Shown: positions 33,749 to 42,365 of the stretch, in pieces
Layout of the letters: each line of letters begins with the position of its first letter
How positions within the stretch are numbered: position 1 is the stretch's first letter
Source of the DNA: Chromatiales bacterium
Lineage (GTDB): Bacteria; Pseudomonadota; Gammaproteobacteria; Steroidobacterales; GCA-2729495
Length of the DNA stretch: 64,000 bases
Direction of reading: 5' to 3'
Assembly (NCBI GenBank): GCA_016789845.1
Contig: JAEUQA010000067.1
Location: 124,001-188,000, forward strand
The notes under the pieces: model-generated
What the model saw: only the letters and a program-made list of their open reading frames with translations
Databases searched by the model: none
What the model was told of the DNA's origin: nothing
Position numbers and translations under genes: made by a program

Positions 33749-34842
33749 GCTGCCACTTCCTGCCGGTTGTAGTAATACCAGTTGAGGGCCCGGTGGATGC
33801 CGTCGTCGACCACCACCTCGGGTGCATAGCCGAGCTCGGCGCGGGCCTTGCTGATGTCCGGGCAGCGGCGGTTGGGGTTGTCGGTGAGGTAGGCGGCTTC
33901 CGTGCTTGCCTTGTGCACGACGGCTCCCTGGTAGCCCCAGAGTTCGCGCGCCGTGCTCGTGACCAGCCCGGCGAGCTGACGCATGGATATCTCCGGCGCC
34001 TCGATGCCGATGTTGTAGGGTTCACCCGGCCGGCCCCGGACGAGGACCTTGAGGTAGCCCACGATGGCATCGGCCACGTAACAGAAGGTCCGCGTCGGAC
34101 TGCCGTCGGAGAGCATGACGATGTCCCTGCCGGCCAGGGCATCACGCACGAAGTCGGGCAGCACCCTGCCATCGGCCAGCTTGAGTCCCGGCCCGTAGTT
34201 GTTGAACGGCCGGGCCATGGCGACGCGGACCCCGAATTGCTGGGCGAAGGTCACGCACAGGGTCTCGCCGAGGCGCTTGGACTCGTCGTAGCAGGCCCGG
34301 GGTCCAGTGGAGGATACGAGTCCCCGAAAGGTTTCCGGCGTCGGGATGTCGGCTGCCGGCGGGTCGCCGTAGATCTCGCTGGTGGAGAAGAACAGCATGC
34401 CGAGCAGGTCGGTGCGCCGGCGGGCGTGGTCGAGCATGATGCGCAGGCCATTGACGTTGGCGTCGATGGTCTCCAGCGGATAGCGCCGGTAGTAGGTCGG
34501 CGAGGCGATCGATGCCCCGTGGATGATGTAGTCCGCGTCGGCCAGATCCACCGGCAGCGGGTGCGTGACGTCGTGGCGGATCGGCTGGATGGGCCCGCCG
34601 GCAATGTCGTTCAGCCAGTCGGGTACGCCACGGATGAAGTTGTCCAGGATGGTGAGCCGGATGGCCTTGCCCGCCGGCTGCGTGCGATTCCAGTGGTGCA
34701 CAGCCAGCGTCGCGTAATAACCGAGGAAGCCCGCCCCGCCCGTGAACCACACGTGCCGCCCCGCCAGCTGGTCGAGTTCGCCGGCGGCCTTGGCGAGGAT
34801 GTAGTCCAGGTCGCGGCCGAGCATTTCTTTGAGGCTAAGCAT
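33745..34842 (-). CDS. NAD-dependent epimerase/dehydratase (extended SDR)
   Basis: A 365-residue extended SDR. The Rossmann motif FTGGAGFLGYY is near residues 33-43, STSEIYGDP near 153, and the catalytic YDESK near 183-187. PFNNYGPGLK and the C-terminal PNRRCPDISKARAELGY resemble the UDP-glucuronate decarboxylase group, which makes UDP-xylose or keto-pentose sugars. Its coupling to UDP-glucose dehydrogenase supports that, but epimerase or 4,6-dehydratase activity is possible. The start is ATG 34842; ATG 34824 is an alternative. Confidence 0.85.
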   Translation of the reverse strand: MLSLKEMLGRDLDYILAKAAGELDQLAGRHVWFTGGAGFLGYYATLAVHHWNRTQPAGKAIRLTILDNFIRGVPDWLNDIAGGPIQPIRHDVTHPLPVDLADADYIIHGASIASPTYYRRYPLETIDANVNGLRIMLDHARRRTDLLGMLFFSTSEIYGDPPAADIPTPETFRGLVSSTGPRACYDESKRLGETLCVTFAQQFGVRVAMARPFNNYGPGLKLADGRVLPDFVRDALAGRDIVMLSDGSPTRTFCYVADAIVGYLKVLVRGRPGEPYNIGIEAPEISMRQLAGLVTSTARELWGYQGAVVHKASTEAAYLTDNPNRRCPDISKARAELGYAPEVVVDDGIHRALNWYYYNRQEVAA

Positions 34843-34984
34843 GATCAGGCTGACTCGCTTCCGCAGGGCATGTTGGGACGGATTGGTTGTTATTCACGAC
34901 TTTTCACGCGCTGCCCGCCGGTAGCCTGGCCGGCAGCGCGAGGCAGGATATCGGGATTCTCGGCCAGCGCCTACGGCGCGGTTC

Positions 34985-35905
34985 CTAGACCTTCGGCTGG
35001 TAGATCAGTTCACCTTCGGCACCCGTCCCGTCGTCATACAGTGCGACCAGCTCCTCCGGGATGTGCGCCAGGTCCGTGCCGCGCAGGTAGTCCCGCATGG
35101 TCGTGCCCGTGGCCGCATTGTCCAGGTTGGGGGCGCCCTGGCGCTTGGCCACGTCGTCCTCGTTGACGACACGGAAATCCACGCTATAGCGGGTCTTTCC
35201 GGAGGTGTTGGGCACGCTGGAATGCATCTGGACGCAGGAGAAGAGGATCAGTCCGCCGGCCGGCACGATGAGGCGGATCTGGGGGTCCAGCTCCAGCGGC
35301 TCGGTCGGGCGGGGCAGGGGCCGCGGATCCTCCTTGAGGAAGGTGGCCACGTGGGGGCCCCGGCTCTCCTGGTTCCACTTGTAGTAGTTGAAGCCGGCGG
35401 AGCTGTTCTGCACCGGCTGGCTCCAGTAGCGGGGATGAAAGGCCATGGCATTGTCAGCACGAATGTCGAAGACCGGCATCCACCAGTTGACCTGGCACTG
35501 GGGGGCCGCATACCAGGAGTCCCGGTGCGGGTGCCAGGCGTAGGCGATGCCGGTGGTCAGGTACTGGTCACTGGTGGAGCTGCGCATCTTGGGGACCTCG
35601 AAGTAGGTCCTGGAAAGATCGCAACCCAGCTCGCCCAGGATGTTCCTGAGGTGCTGCTTCGAGTCGGGGTGGTGAATGAAGCCCGGTTTCAGCCGGCCCA
35701 GGATCGCCGCGAATTCCTCCACGGGCAGATGGTGCTGGGCCACCTCGGGATCCAGCGGCGCGAAGGCCTCCCGGATGAGCCCGCGGGCGAACTCCGCAAA
35801 GGCCAGGGTGCTCTTGCGGGGCGAGTAGACGAAGAGGTCGCCGGCATACAAAGCCCGGCGGCGATCATCATCGGACATTTCGGAGTCGTAGTAGACCGTA
35901 GTCAT
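34985..35905 (-). CDS. Fe(II)/2-oxoglutarate dioxygenase-like (PhyH-type) protein
   Basis: A 306-residue protein with a likely jelly-roll oxygenase core. WHPHRDSWY near residue 145 provides an HxD pair, and MHSSVPNTSGKTRYSVDFR near 225-245 provides the distal His and the Arg that binds 2-oxoglutarate. This arrangement fits phytanoyl-CoA hydroxylase-like enzymes, which hydroxylate small molecules, lipids or sugars. GGAGGAAG upstream makes ATG 35905 the clear start; the frame runs further upstream but without support. It lies between Wzx and the SDR, suggesting it hydroxylates a sugar or acyl decoration. The substrate is unknown. Confidence 0.7.
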   Translation of the reverse strand: MTTVYYDSEMSDDDRRRALYAGDLFVYSPRKSTLAFAEFARGLIREAFAPLDPEVAQHHLPVEEFAAILGRLKPGFIHHPDSKQHLRNILGELGCDLSRTYFEVPKMRSSTSDQYLTTGIAYAWHPHRDSWYAAPQCQVNWWMPVFDIRADNAMAFHPRYWSQPVQNSSAGFNYYKWNQESRGPHVATFLKEDPRPLPRPTEPLELDPQIRLIVPAGGLILFSCVQMHSSVPNTSGKTRYSVDFRVVNEDDVAKRQGAPNLDNAATGTTMRDYLRGTDLAHIPEELVALYDDGTGAEGELIYQPKV

Positions 35906-36019
35906 ATGGGGCTTCCTCCGGCAGTCTGTGCTGCCGTGCTCGGAACCGGGGCCGCAACCACCAATAGCCTGACAGCCTTGCTGCCCCGCCGCCATGACCC
36001 ACCTCCCAGTACTGCCACT

Positions 36020-37519
36020 TCAGGCCTCCCGGGGGGCGGGCGGCCCAGGGGGCATGGGGCGCAGCCTGGCGCGGATCTGGTCGAGGATCAGTTGCTCCGC
36101 GCCCGGCGGGCGGCGCGCGGCCAGCCAGAGCCCCGCCAGGAGCAGCACATAGGTGGCGGCTCCCGCCAGCATCAGGAGCAGCAGTACGGACGTGCCCGCG
36201 AGGCCAGTGCCTGGCCCACCGAGTCGTTGCCCGAGGCTGACGACGACGGCACCCATGCCTGCCGCGGCGATGGCCGGCCGGAGCAGGTTCACCAGGAGTT
36301 CCCATGCCCTGAGCCGCAGGGTGCGCAGCAGGACCAGGAAGCCCACGCTGGCGCCAATCGCGATCGCCATCAGTTCCGCGTACGCAACACCGAGCACGCC
36401 GTACCAGCGGGACAGTACGAGCATCCCGGGAACCATGAGCGCCAGTTCCAGCATGAGGATCCACGTCGTCACCCGTGCCCGGCCAAGCGCCAGGTACGCT
36501 GAGTAGGTGTTGGAGGTCAGTGCAGCCATTGTTCCGGAGACCGCGAGTACCTGCATGATCGGCACGGCATCGACCCAGCGTGAGCCCAGGACCACCGGCA
36601 CCAGGTACCCGGCAATCGAGGCCATCCCGACGCCCGCGGGGAACACGAGCAGTGCGATGATCGAATTGGCACTTACGAAGCCCCGGCGCAACTCGGCCCG
36701 TTCTTCCTGCATCCGGGAGAAGCCCGGAAAGAGAGCCCGGTTGATCGGTGCCACCAGCTCCGACTGGGGAAGATTGGCGAGCTCCGCCGCGATGGTGTAC
36801 AGGCCCAGGGACTGGGCGCCATTGACCCGGCCGATGATGAAGTGCGACAGGCGGGTGGTGCCGAAGTACAGGAGGTTGTTCAGGAACAGCCAGCTGGACA
36901 TGGAGAGCAGGTCGGCCCGTGACGCGAGGCTGAGGCGGGGCCGGAACGGCTCGAGAAGATAGCTGAGCGCCACGCCCGCCGCCCGGCCCGCGACGATGCC
37001 GGCGACCAGGGCCCAGTAGGTCCGGAAGCCGAACGCCAGGGCCAGCGTCACGCAGAAGCCAACCAGCTTCTTGCCGAGCAGGAAGCCGGTTTCCCGGCGA
37101 AAGTTCATGGTCCGCCGGAAGTTGACGATGCCGATGTTCTCGAAGCCCTGCAGGAACCAGCCCGCAGACAGCACCAGCATGACGGGCGCGAGGCGCTCTT
37201 CGCCGTAGAAGGCCGCCGCCGGGAAGGCGAGCAGGGCCATCGCCGAGGAGCAGCCGGCGCCGAAGAGCAGGTTGAGCGTCCAGGCTGTGTTGTAGTGGTC
37301 GCGCGTGGGGTTCGGGCGCTGAATCAGCGGAACGTCCAGGCTGAAGGCGCTGGCGAGCTCGATGAGAGCCACGACAGACATGGCCATGGCCACCAGGCCG
37401 AAGTCCGCCGGGACGAGGAGCCGCGCGAGTATCAGCGTGCTGACCAGCCCGAGCGAGCGCTCGAGCAGGCGGAACACCACCATCCAGGCGGCACCCCTGG
37501 CGACTCCGAATCCTGGCAT
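36020..37519 (-). CDS. Polysaccharide flippase (Wzx/MOP family)
   Basis: A 499-residue membrane protein with about 12-14 hydrophobic helices. Its N-terminus RGAAWMVVFRLLERSLGLVSTLILARLL is typical of the oligosaccharide flippase (PF01943/PF13440) family. It carries undecaprenyl-linked repeat units across the inner membrane. The last 25 residues are a Pro/Arg-rich cytoplasmic tail. It is the only flippase in the window. With the O-ligase/polymerase-like protein at 8118 and the export proteins at 18730-23276 it makes a Wzx/Wzy-type pathway. Confidence 0.9.
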   Translation of the reverse strand: MPGFGVARGAAWMVVFRLLERSLGLVSTLILARLLVPADFGLVAMAMSVVALIELASAFSLDVPLIQRPNPTRDHYNTAWTLNLLFGAGCSSAMALLAFPAAAFYGEERLAPVMLVLSAGWFLQGFENIGIVNFRRTMNFRRETGFLLGKKLVGFCVTLALAFGFRTYWALVAGIVAGRAAGVALSYLLEPFRPRLSLASRADLLSMSSWLFLNNLLYFGTTRLSHFIIGRVNGAQSLGLYTIAAELANLPQSELVAPINRALFPGFSRMQEERAELRRGFVSANSIIALLVFPAGVGMASIAGYLVPVVLGSRWVDAVPIMQVLAVSGTMAALTSNTYSAYLALGRARVTTWILMLELALMVPGMLVLSRWYGVLGVAYAELMAIAIGASVGFLVLLRTLRLRAWELLVNLLRPAIAAAGMGAVVVSLGQRLGGPGTGLAGTSVLLLLMLAGAATYVLLLAGLWLAARRPPGAEQLILDQIRARLRPMPPGPPAPREA

Positions 37520-37536
37520 TGCGCGTACCGCTCCGC

Positions 37537-38445
37537 TCAGTGCCGGTGTAAGGCGAGCCGCGCCACGTTGCGCAGTTCACCGGGCAGGCTGCCCGTCCAG
37601 TAGCCCCGTTTGACGGTTCCGATGGTCAGGCCGGCGCGCTCACCGGCCGTCAGCGGTGCCCGGAACAGCGCGGCAACATACTCGCGAAGTGCCCGCCAGG
37701 TTGGCGCGACGCTGCCACCCGACTTGCGCGGATCGTTCCACGCACTGAGTGACTTGGCATCGCGATTGGCCTGCATCGCCCGCTGGGGGTGTTCGCGACG
37801 AAAGAACAGGATCTCCGGGACCTCGAAGAAGGGACCGTACAATGCCAGTTCGGCGAACAGGACCATGTCGGACCAGACGAAGTTGCCGAGCAGGGGCGTC
37901 CTGCGCAGGACGCTGGTGCGGACGACGCCGTAGTCCTCCACCATGACGTGGTTGGCACAGACATAGCTGAGAAAGCGCTCGCTGCGGCTCGGGCTCGCCA
38001 GGTTCAGCGGGTGCCGGTACTCCGCCAGCGGCGCGCCGTCCGGGTCGATGAATCGCGAACGCGAGAATGCCAGCACAGTCTCCGGGTGCGCGTCCAGGTG
38101 CCGGACGCAGCGCTCAACGAATCGCGGCGCATAGACGTCGTCGTGGGCCGCCCACTTGAAGTATTCGCCCCGCGCCAGCTCGATGGTCCGGTTGTGATTG
38201 CGGACCGCCCCGGTATTGGCCGGCTCGCGGAAGTACCGCACGCGCGGGTCGCGGGCGGCGTAGTTCACGCAGATCGCCTGCGTGTCATCCGTTGAGGCGT
38301 TGTCGCAGATGATCAGCTCGAAGTCGGCAAAGGTCTGGCCCAGCAGGGAGTCGAGGGCTGCGGCCAGGTAGCGGCCCCCGTTGTACACGGGCAGGCCAAT
38401 GCTCACGCGGGGGCGGTCCGGGGCAGGTCCTCGTTCGTCGGTCAT
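37537..38445 (-). CDS. Glycosyltransferase family 2
   Basis: A 302-residue GT-A enzyme. It has the start pattern SIGLPVYNGGRYLAAALDSLL, the nucleotide-binding LIICDNASTDDT near 43, and KWAAHDDVYAP (DXD-like) near 95-105. No membrane segment is visible, so it acts as a soluble or peripheral enzyme. It lies one base from the next GT gene upstream and 17 bases before the Wzx gene, inside one minus-strand transcript. Donor and acceptor sugars are unknown. Confidence 0.88.
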   Translation of the reverse strand: MTDERGPAPDRPRVSIGLPVYNGGRYLAAALDSLLGQTFADFELIICDNASTDDTQAICVNYAARDPRVRYFREPANTGAVRNHNRTIELARGEYFKWAAHDDVYAPRFVERCVRHLDAHPETVLAFSRSRFIDPDGAPLAEYRHPLNLASPSRSERFLSYVCANHVMVEDYGVVRTSVLRRTPLLGNFVWSDMVLFAELALYGPFFEVPEILFFRREHPQRAMQANRDAKSLSAWNDPRKSGGSVAPTWRALREYVAALFRAPLTAGERAGLTIGTVKRGYWTGSLPGELRNVARLALHRH

Positions 38446-38446
38446 G

Positions 38447-39631
38447 TCAGATCAGCTCCAGGTATCGGGCGAAGGCGCTGCGCCACGTGAAGTCGCGGAG
38501 CACCCTGGCTTTCAGGGAGGCTGCCTGGTAGCGGACGGCGTCGCCGGGCCGGAGGGCTTCATGGAGCGCCACGCATAGGGCTTCCGGGTCGTCCGGCGGC
38601 ACCAGGGTGCCGTCCACGCCGGGGCGCAGGATCTCGGTGACGCCGCCAACGGCGGAGGCGACGACAGGCAGCCCGAAGACGCCGGCCTCCAGCACCACGA
38701 TGCCGAAGGGCTCGCTGCGGGATGGCAGGCAGAAGGCGCGGGCGTGGGCGAAGAACCGCGCGATGTCCTCGTGGGGGACATCCGGATGAAAGTGCACGCG
38801 TTTCTCGAGGCCGTGGCGCACCGCCAGCTCCCTGAGCCCGGCGAGCCAGGCCGTGCTTCGTCCGACCAGCAGGAGGTGAAGGTCCGGGTGCAGGGGCGCC
38901 AGGCGGCGGAACGCCTCCAGCAGCACGTCCTGGCCCTTTTTCTGCTCGAAGGTTCCGACGCTCAGCAGGTAGTCCTGGCTGCACGGGCGAGCCGGTGGTG
39001 GCGAGCCTGGTTGAGTCGCGACGAGAACGTCGGGATCGATGCCATTGTGGATCACCTTCAGGCGTTGGCGGCACTCGGGATCAAAGCCGAGGACTTCCGT
39101 GCCCAGCGCCTCTGAGCACGCGACGATGCCGTCCGCCGAGCGCATCAGCCACCGCCACGCCAGGCGCTCCAGCCCGCGGGTCTGCGTCGCATTCCTGATA
39201 TCGACGCCGTGAAATGACAGGGCCAGTTTCCCCCGGTAGCCGCGCAGCGCCCGGAGGATGCCGAAGTGCAGGGCGGCCAGCGTCGGGTAGTGCACGTTCA
39301 CCAGGGCCACACCATTTTCCCGCAGAACCGTGCGCAGTGACTGCAGGGTGCGCGGGAGGCGCAGGAGGAAGGACAGGGTGCTCCGGAATGGCTGGGGCGC
39401 TGCGCAGGGCATGGGCACCCGAAGCCGGATGACGGGTGCCGGGTCTCCGGCGATTGGCGTGTGGGCTTGCTCGTCTTCCCCGGCATACTCCAGCAGGAGT
39501 GGTCGGGCGGCGCCCGTCTGCCGGGCCTGCCGCATCAGGTTCAGAACGACCTGGTTCACGCCGCCGATCGCGGCGATGGGCCAGGGCAGCGCGAACAGGA
39601 TGCCGGGTGGCGTCGGCGGTGAGCCGCTCAT
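38447..39631 (-). CDS. Glycosyltransferase family 4
   Basis: A 394-residue GT-B enzyme. The N-terminal domain has LPWPIAAIGGVNQVVLNLMRQ, the donor domain YLLSVGTFEQKKGQDVLLEAF, then PSRSEPFGIVVLEAGVFGLPVVA (E-x7-E motif). Its ATG overlaps the stop of the upstream SGNH gene (ATGA). It should add one sugar of the repeat unit. Like the GT at 26637, it is adjacent to an SGNH membrane protein, so the same gene pairing occurs twice in the locus. Confidence 0.88.
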   Translation of the reverse strand: MSGSPPTPPGILFALPWPIAAIGGVNQVVLNLMRQARQTGAARPLLLEYAGEDEQAHTPIAGDPAPVIRLRVPMPCAAPQPFRSTLSFLLRLPRTLQSLRTVLRENGVALVNVHYPTLAALHFGILRALRGYRGKLALSFHGVDIRNATQTRGLERLAWRWLMRSADGIVACSEALGTEVLGFDPECRQRLKVIHNGIDPDVLVATQPGSPPPARPCSQDYLLSVGTFEQKKGQDVLLEAFRRLAPLHPDLHLLLVGRSTAWLAGLRELAVRHGLEKRVHFHPDVPHEDIARFFAHARAFCLPSRSEPFGIVVLEAGVFGLPVVASAVGGVTEILRPGVDGTLVPPDDPEALCVALHEALRPGDAVRYQAASLKARVLRDFTWRSAFARYLELI

Positions 39632-41070
39632 GGCGGGGGCTCCGCCGCCGCCCCGTTATCTGCCCCGGTCGACTCCAGGGCCGTGCGGATCAGGGGTGCC
39701 AGGCACCCTGCCATCGCCTGATTGCCGGAACCCGTGTAGTGCCCGCCGGGCATGAAGGGTTCCGCTGCCTGGCTCCCGGCCGCGAAGCACGGCGTCAGGT
39801 CGGTGGCGGCAACGCCATCGACCGCCAGCGAGGCCAGCACGCGATTCTTGATGGGCCGTTTGCCAGCCGGGTTCAGGTCCCCGCTGGTCGGGAAGTACAC
39901 GATCACGGGTGCCATGCCGTTCGCCAGTGCGGAGTTCCGGAAGTCCTGGATGATCCGGGTACTCAACGCGACGATGGCGTCGTCGGAGACCAGGCTGCCT
40001 CTGGCGGGCCATCCGGGGAACATGCCATTCAGCAGGCGCAGCAGGTAGGAAGCGTGCAGGGGATGTCGTCGCCAGCGCTCCGCCACGAACTCGATCTCGT
40101 AATCCAGGTATGGCAGGTCGAAGACGGAGGAGCGCCCGAACAGCGCCTCGCCGGCCAGCGTCGGCGAGTTCACAAGCTCGAGCCGCCCGTCACGCAGCAC
40201 GTACCGGGGCTTGGACAGCGGCAGACCCCAGCTGCCCTTGAGGAAGGTGTAGACATTGGCGGTGCGCAGGAGGTCATCTTCGATGAACGCCAGCACCGCG
40301 ACCCGCGGTGCCCACCTTGCCCCTTCGTACTGGAAGCGCAATGCCGCCTGGTCGATGCCAAATCCGGGGACCCCGAAGTTGAGGAGCTGCGCTCCATTCC
40401 CGAGTTCCTCCTCCAGGTACCGGGCCAGCGAGTCCGGGAACGCCACTTCCTCGGAAAACGCGAATGAATCGCCAAACAGGGCGATGCGCGGCCCTGCCCG
40501 CACTGCAGCCTCGACCAATCCGGGCTCGCGACTGCGAAGCCCCTCGGCACCGCTGGCATAGAGCCCATCCTCACTCGTGCGCGCCGGGCCGATCGTCCAC
40601 CCCAACCGCGGGTCGGCGACATAGAAGTCGGAGTCCGGCCGGCTCCCTGCCAGCAGCTCCCGATTCGCCTGCGCAACCGCTGGCCATTCGTAAGGCAGCA
40701 GGACAGTCGCGCCGATCCGCTGGCCAAGGGCGTCGGGCTGCGCAATCACGCGAAGGCCCGCCTCGATCACCAGAAAGCAGAGGAGTCCCGACACCAGGGC
40801 CATGGAGAGGGGCAGGTCGAACTGTTCCCGGCGTGCCGCGGCAGCCCGGCGACGTGCCAGGACGAGCAGGGCGATGCTGGTCACGGCCAGGGCCAGGGCG
40901 CCGCCCGCCAGCAACCGCGAGCCGCTGGATTCGAGGCTGCTGCCCAGGTCACCGCCGGCCCGGGTGGCCGCAAAGGCCAGGCCCAGGAGGCCGGCCTGCA
41001 CACCGTACCCGCCGGCGACGGCCAGAATGGCTGCAGACCTCCCGCTGGACCGCGTCGCCACGCCGGTCAA
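39628..41070 (-). CDS. Membrane-anchored SGNH/GDSL-like protein, paralogue of the 27860 product
   Basis: About 480 residues with N-terminal membrane helices and a soluble SGNH-like domain: LFGDSFAFSEEVAF near 195, NFGVPGFGIDQ near 228, SKPRYVLRDG near 282 and GGHYTGSGNQAMAG near the C-terminus (possible catalytic His). The most likely start is TTG 41070, overlapping the methyltransferase stop (TTGA), or GTG 41061. A longer open frame continues upstream but only reads antisense to phase through the methyltransferase gene. Role: probably ester or acyl editing of the polymer at the periplasmic face (inference). Confidence 0.72.
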   Translation of the reverse strand: MTGVATRSSGRSAAILAVAGGYGVQAGLLGLAFAATRAGGDLGSSLESSGSRLLAGGALALAVTSIALLVLARRRAAAARREQFDLPLSMALVSGLLCFLVIEAGLRVIAQPDALGQRIGATVLLPYEWPAVAQANRELLAGSRPDSDFYVADPRLGWTIGPARTSEDGLYASGAEGLRSREPGLVEAAVRAGPRIALFGDSFAFSEEVAFPDSLARYLEEELGNGAQLLNFGVPGFGIDQAALRFQYEGARWAPRVAVLAFIEDDLLRTANVYTFLKGSWGLPLSKPRYVLRDGRLELVNSPTLAGEALFGRSSVFDLPYLDYEIEFVAERWRRHPLHASYLLRLLNGMFPGWPARGSLVSDDAIVALSTRIIQDFRNSALANGMAPVIVYFPTSGDLNPAGKRPIKNRVLASLAVDGVAATDLTPCFAAGSQAAEPFMPGGHYTGSGNQAMAGCLAPLIRTALESTGADNGAAAEPPP

Positions 41071-42308
41071 TCCAGTATTTTCACGGCAGGCAGCGGGACG
41101 ATGAACTTCGCGCCCCAGCCACGCACGGCCGCCAGCTGCTCCATGACCTCGGCCTTGATGTTCCAGGGCATCACCAGGATGAAGTCCGGCCGGGTCTCGT
41201 GGATCCTCTCCGGGGGATAAATCGGAATGCGGGTTCCCGGCGTGAACTTGCCCTGCTTGTAGGGATTGCGATCCACCATGTATTCGAGGAAATCCGAGCG
41301 GATGCCGCAATAATTGAGCAGCGTATTGCCCTTGCCGGGCACGCCGTACCCGACGATGCGCTTGCCGGCGTTGCGCAGGCGGATGAGGGTTTCCAGGAGG
41401 TCCCGCTTGGTCTTTTCCACCTGTTGCGTGTAGCGCGAGTAGGTATCCAGCTTGTCGATGCCGAAGGCCTGCTCGGCCCTGCGCATTTCCTGGACCCTCG
41501 GATCCTCGGCATGCCGTGCCGTACTGGCGCACTCTGCATAGATTCGCAGGGAGCCGCCGTGGGTGTCCACCGTCTCCACGTCGAAGATCCGCAGGCCGTT
41601 GGTCGCAAAGACGCGCTCGACCGCATAGAACGAGAAGTAGGAAAAATGCTCGTGGTAGATCGTGTCGAAGAGGTTGTCCTCGATCAGGCGGACGAGATGG
41701 GGGAACTCCACGGTTACGACCCCCGTTTCGCGAAGCAGGTGGCGCAAGCCCGTGACGAACTCGTTCAGGTGCGGCGTATGGGCCAGCACGTTGTTGGCAG
41801 CGACGAGGTCTGCCGGGCCATGCTCGTTCCGGATGCTCATGCCGGTGGCGGCCCCGAGGAAATGGGAGATCGTTGGAACGCCCTTGCGCCGGGCCTCCTC
41901 GGCCACGTTCAGTGCCGGTTCGATGCCAAGTACCGGGATGGAGCGGGCGGCGAAGTGCTGCAGGAGGTAGCCATCGTTGCTGGCCACCTCGACGACCTTG
42001 CTGGTCCCCGTCAGGCCAAAGCGCGAGATGGCCATCTCTGCGTAACGCCGGGCATGGGCCACGAAGCTCTCCGAAAATGAGGAGAAGTAGGAGTACTCGG
42101 AGAAGATGTCGGCCGGCGACACGAACTCGTCGAGCTGCGCCAGGAAGCAGCCCCCGCAGACCCGGACATGCAACGGGTAGAAGGCCTCGCCTTTCTGCAG
42201 GGTGGCGTCGTCGAGCAGTGAGTTGCACAGGGGGGATGAGCCGAGGTCCACGAGGGTGTGGTGCAGCTCGGCGCCACAGTGGCGGCACTTGCTCTTGGTA
42301 TTTGGCAT
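41067..42308 (-). CDS. Sugar C-methyltransferase (TylC3/NovU type)
   Basis: A 413-residue protein with an N-terminal zinc site (CRHCGAEL and CGGCFLAQLDEF), a SAM domain starting VVEVASNDGYLLQHFA, the active-site region FDTIYHEHFSYFS (His-Glu-His), and a C-terminal domain VGYGVPGKGNTLLNY. These are hallmarks of NDP-4-keto-sugar 3-C-methyltransferases. I place the start at ATG 42308, where the zinc motif falls at the usual distance; ATG 42362, four bases after the previous stop, is possible. With RfbF it suggests a branched CDP-sugar, but the required 4,6-dehydratase is not in the window. Confidence 0.85.
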   Translation of the reverse strand: MPNTKSKCRHCGAELHHTLVDLGSSPLCNSLLDDATLQKGEAFYPLHVRVCGGCFLAQLDEFVSPADIFSEYSYFSSFSESFVAHARRYAEMAISRFGLTGTSKVVEVASNDGYLLQHFAARSIPVLGIEPALNVAEEARRKGVPTISHFLGAATGMSIRNEHGPADLVAANNVLAHTPHLNEFVTGLRHLLRETGVVTVEFPHLVRLIEDNLFDTIYHEHFSYFSFYAVERVFATNGLRIFDVETVDTHGGSLRIYAECASTARHAEDPRVQEMRRAEQAFGIDKLDTYSRYTQQVEKTKRDLLETLIRLRNAGKRIVGYGVPGKGNTLLNYCGIRSDFLEYMVDRNPYKQGKFTPGTRIPIYPPERIHETRPDFILVMPWNIKAEVMEQLAAVRGWGAKFIVPLPAVKILD

Positions 42309-42365
42309 GGATGTCCCGTTCGTCAGTTGCACACGTGTTGCGGCGTCTTGTCGAGGTGTCATGGG

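Noticed and set aside
35868..37580. A 570-codon minus-strand frame overlapping the flippase gene in another phase
   Set aside because: Arg/Gly/Pro/His-rich reading without membrane helices; the in-phase flippase frame is convincing.
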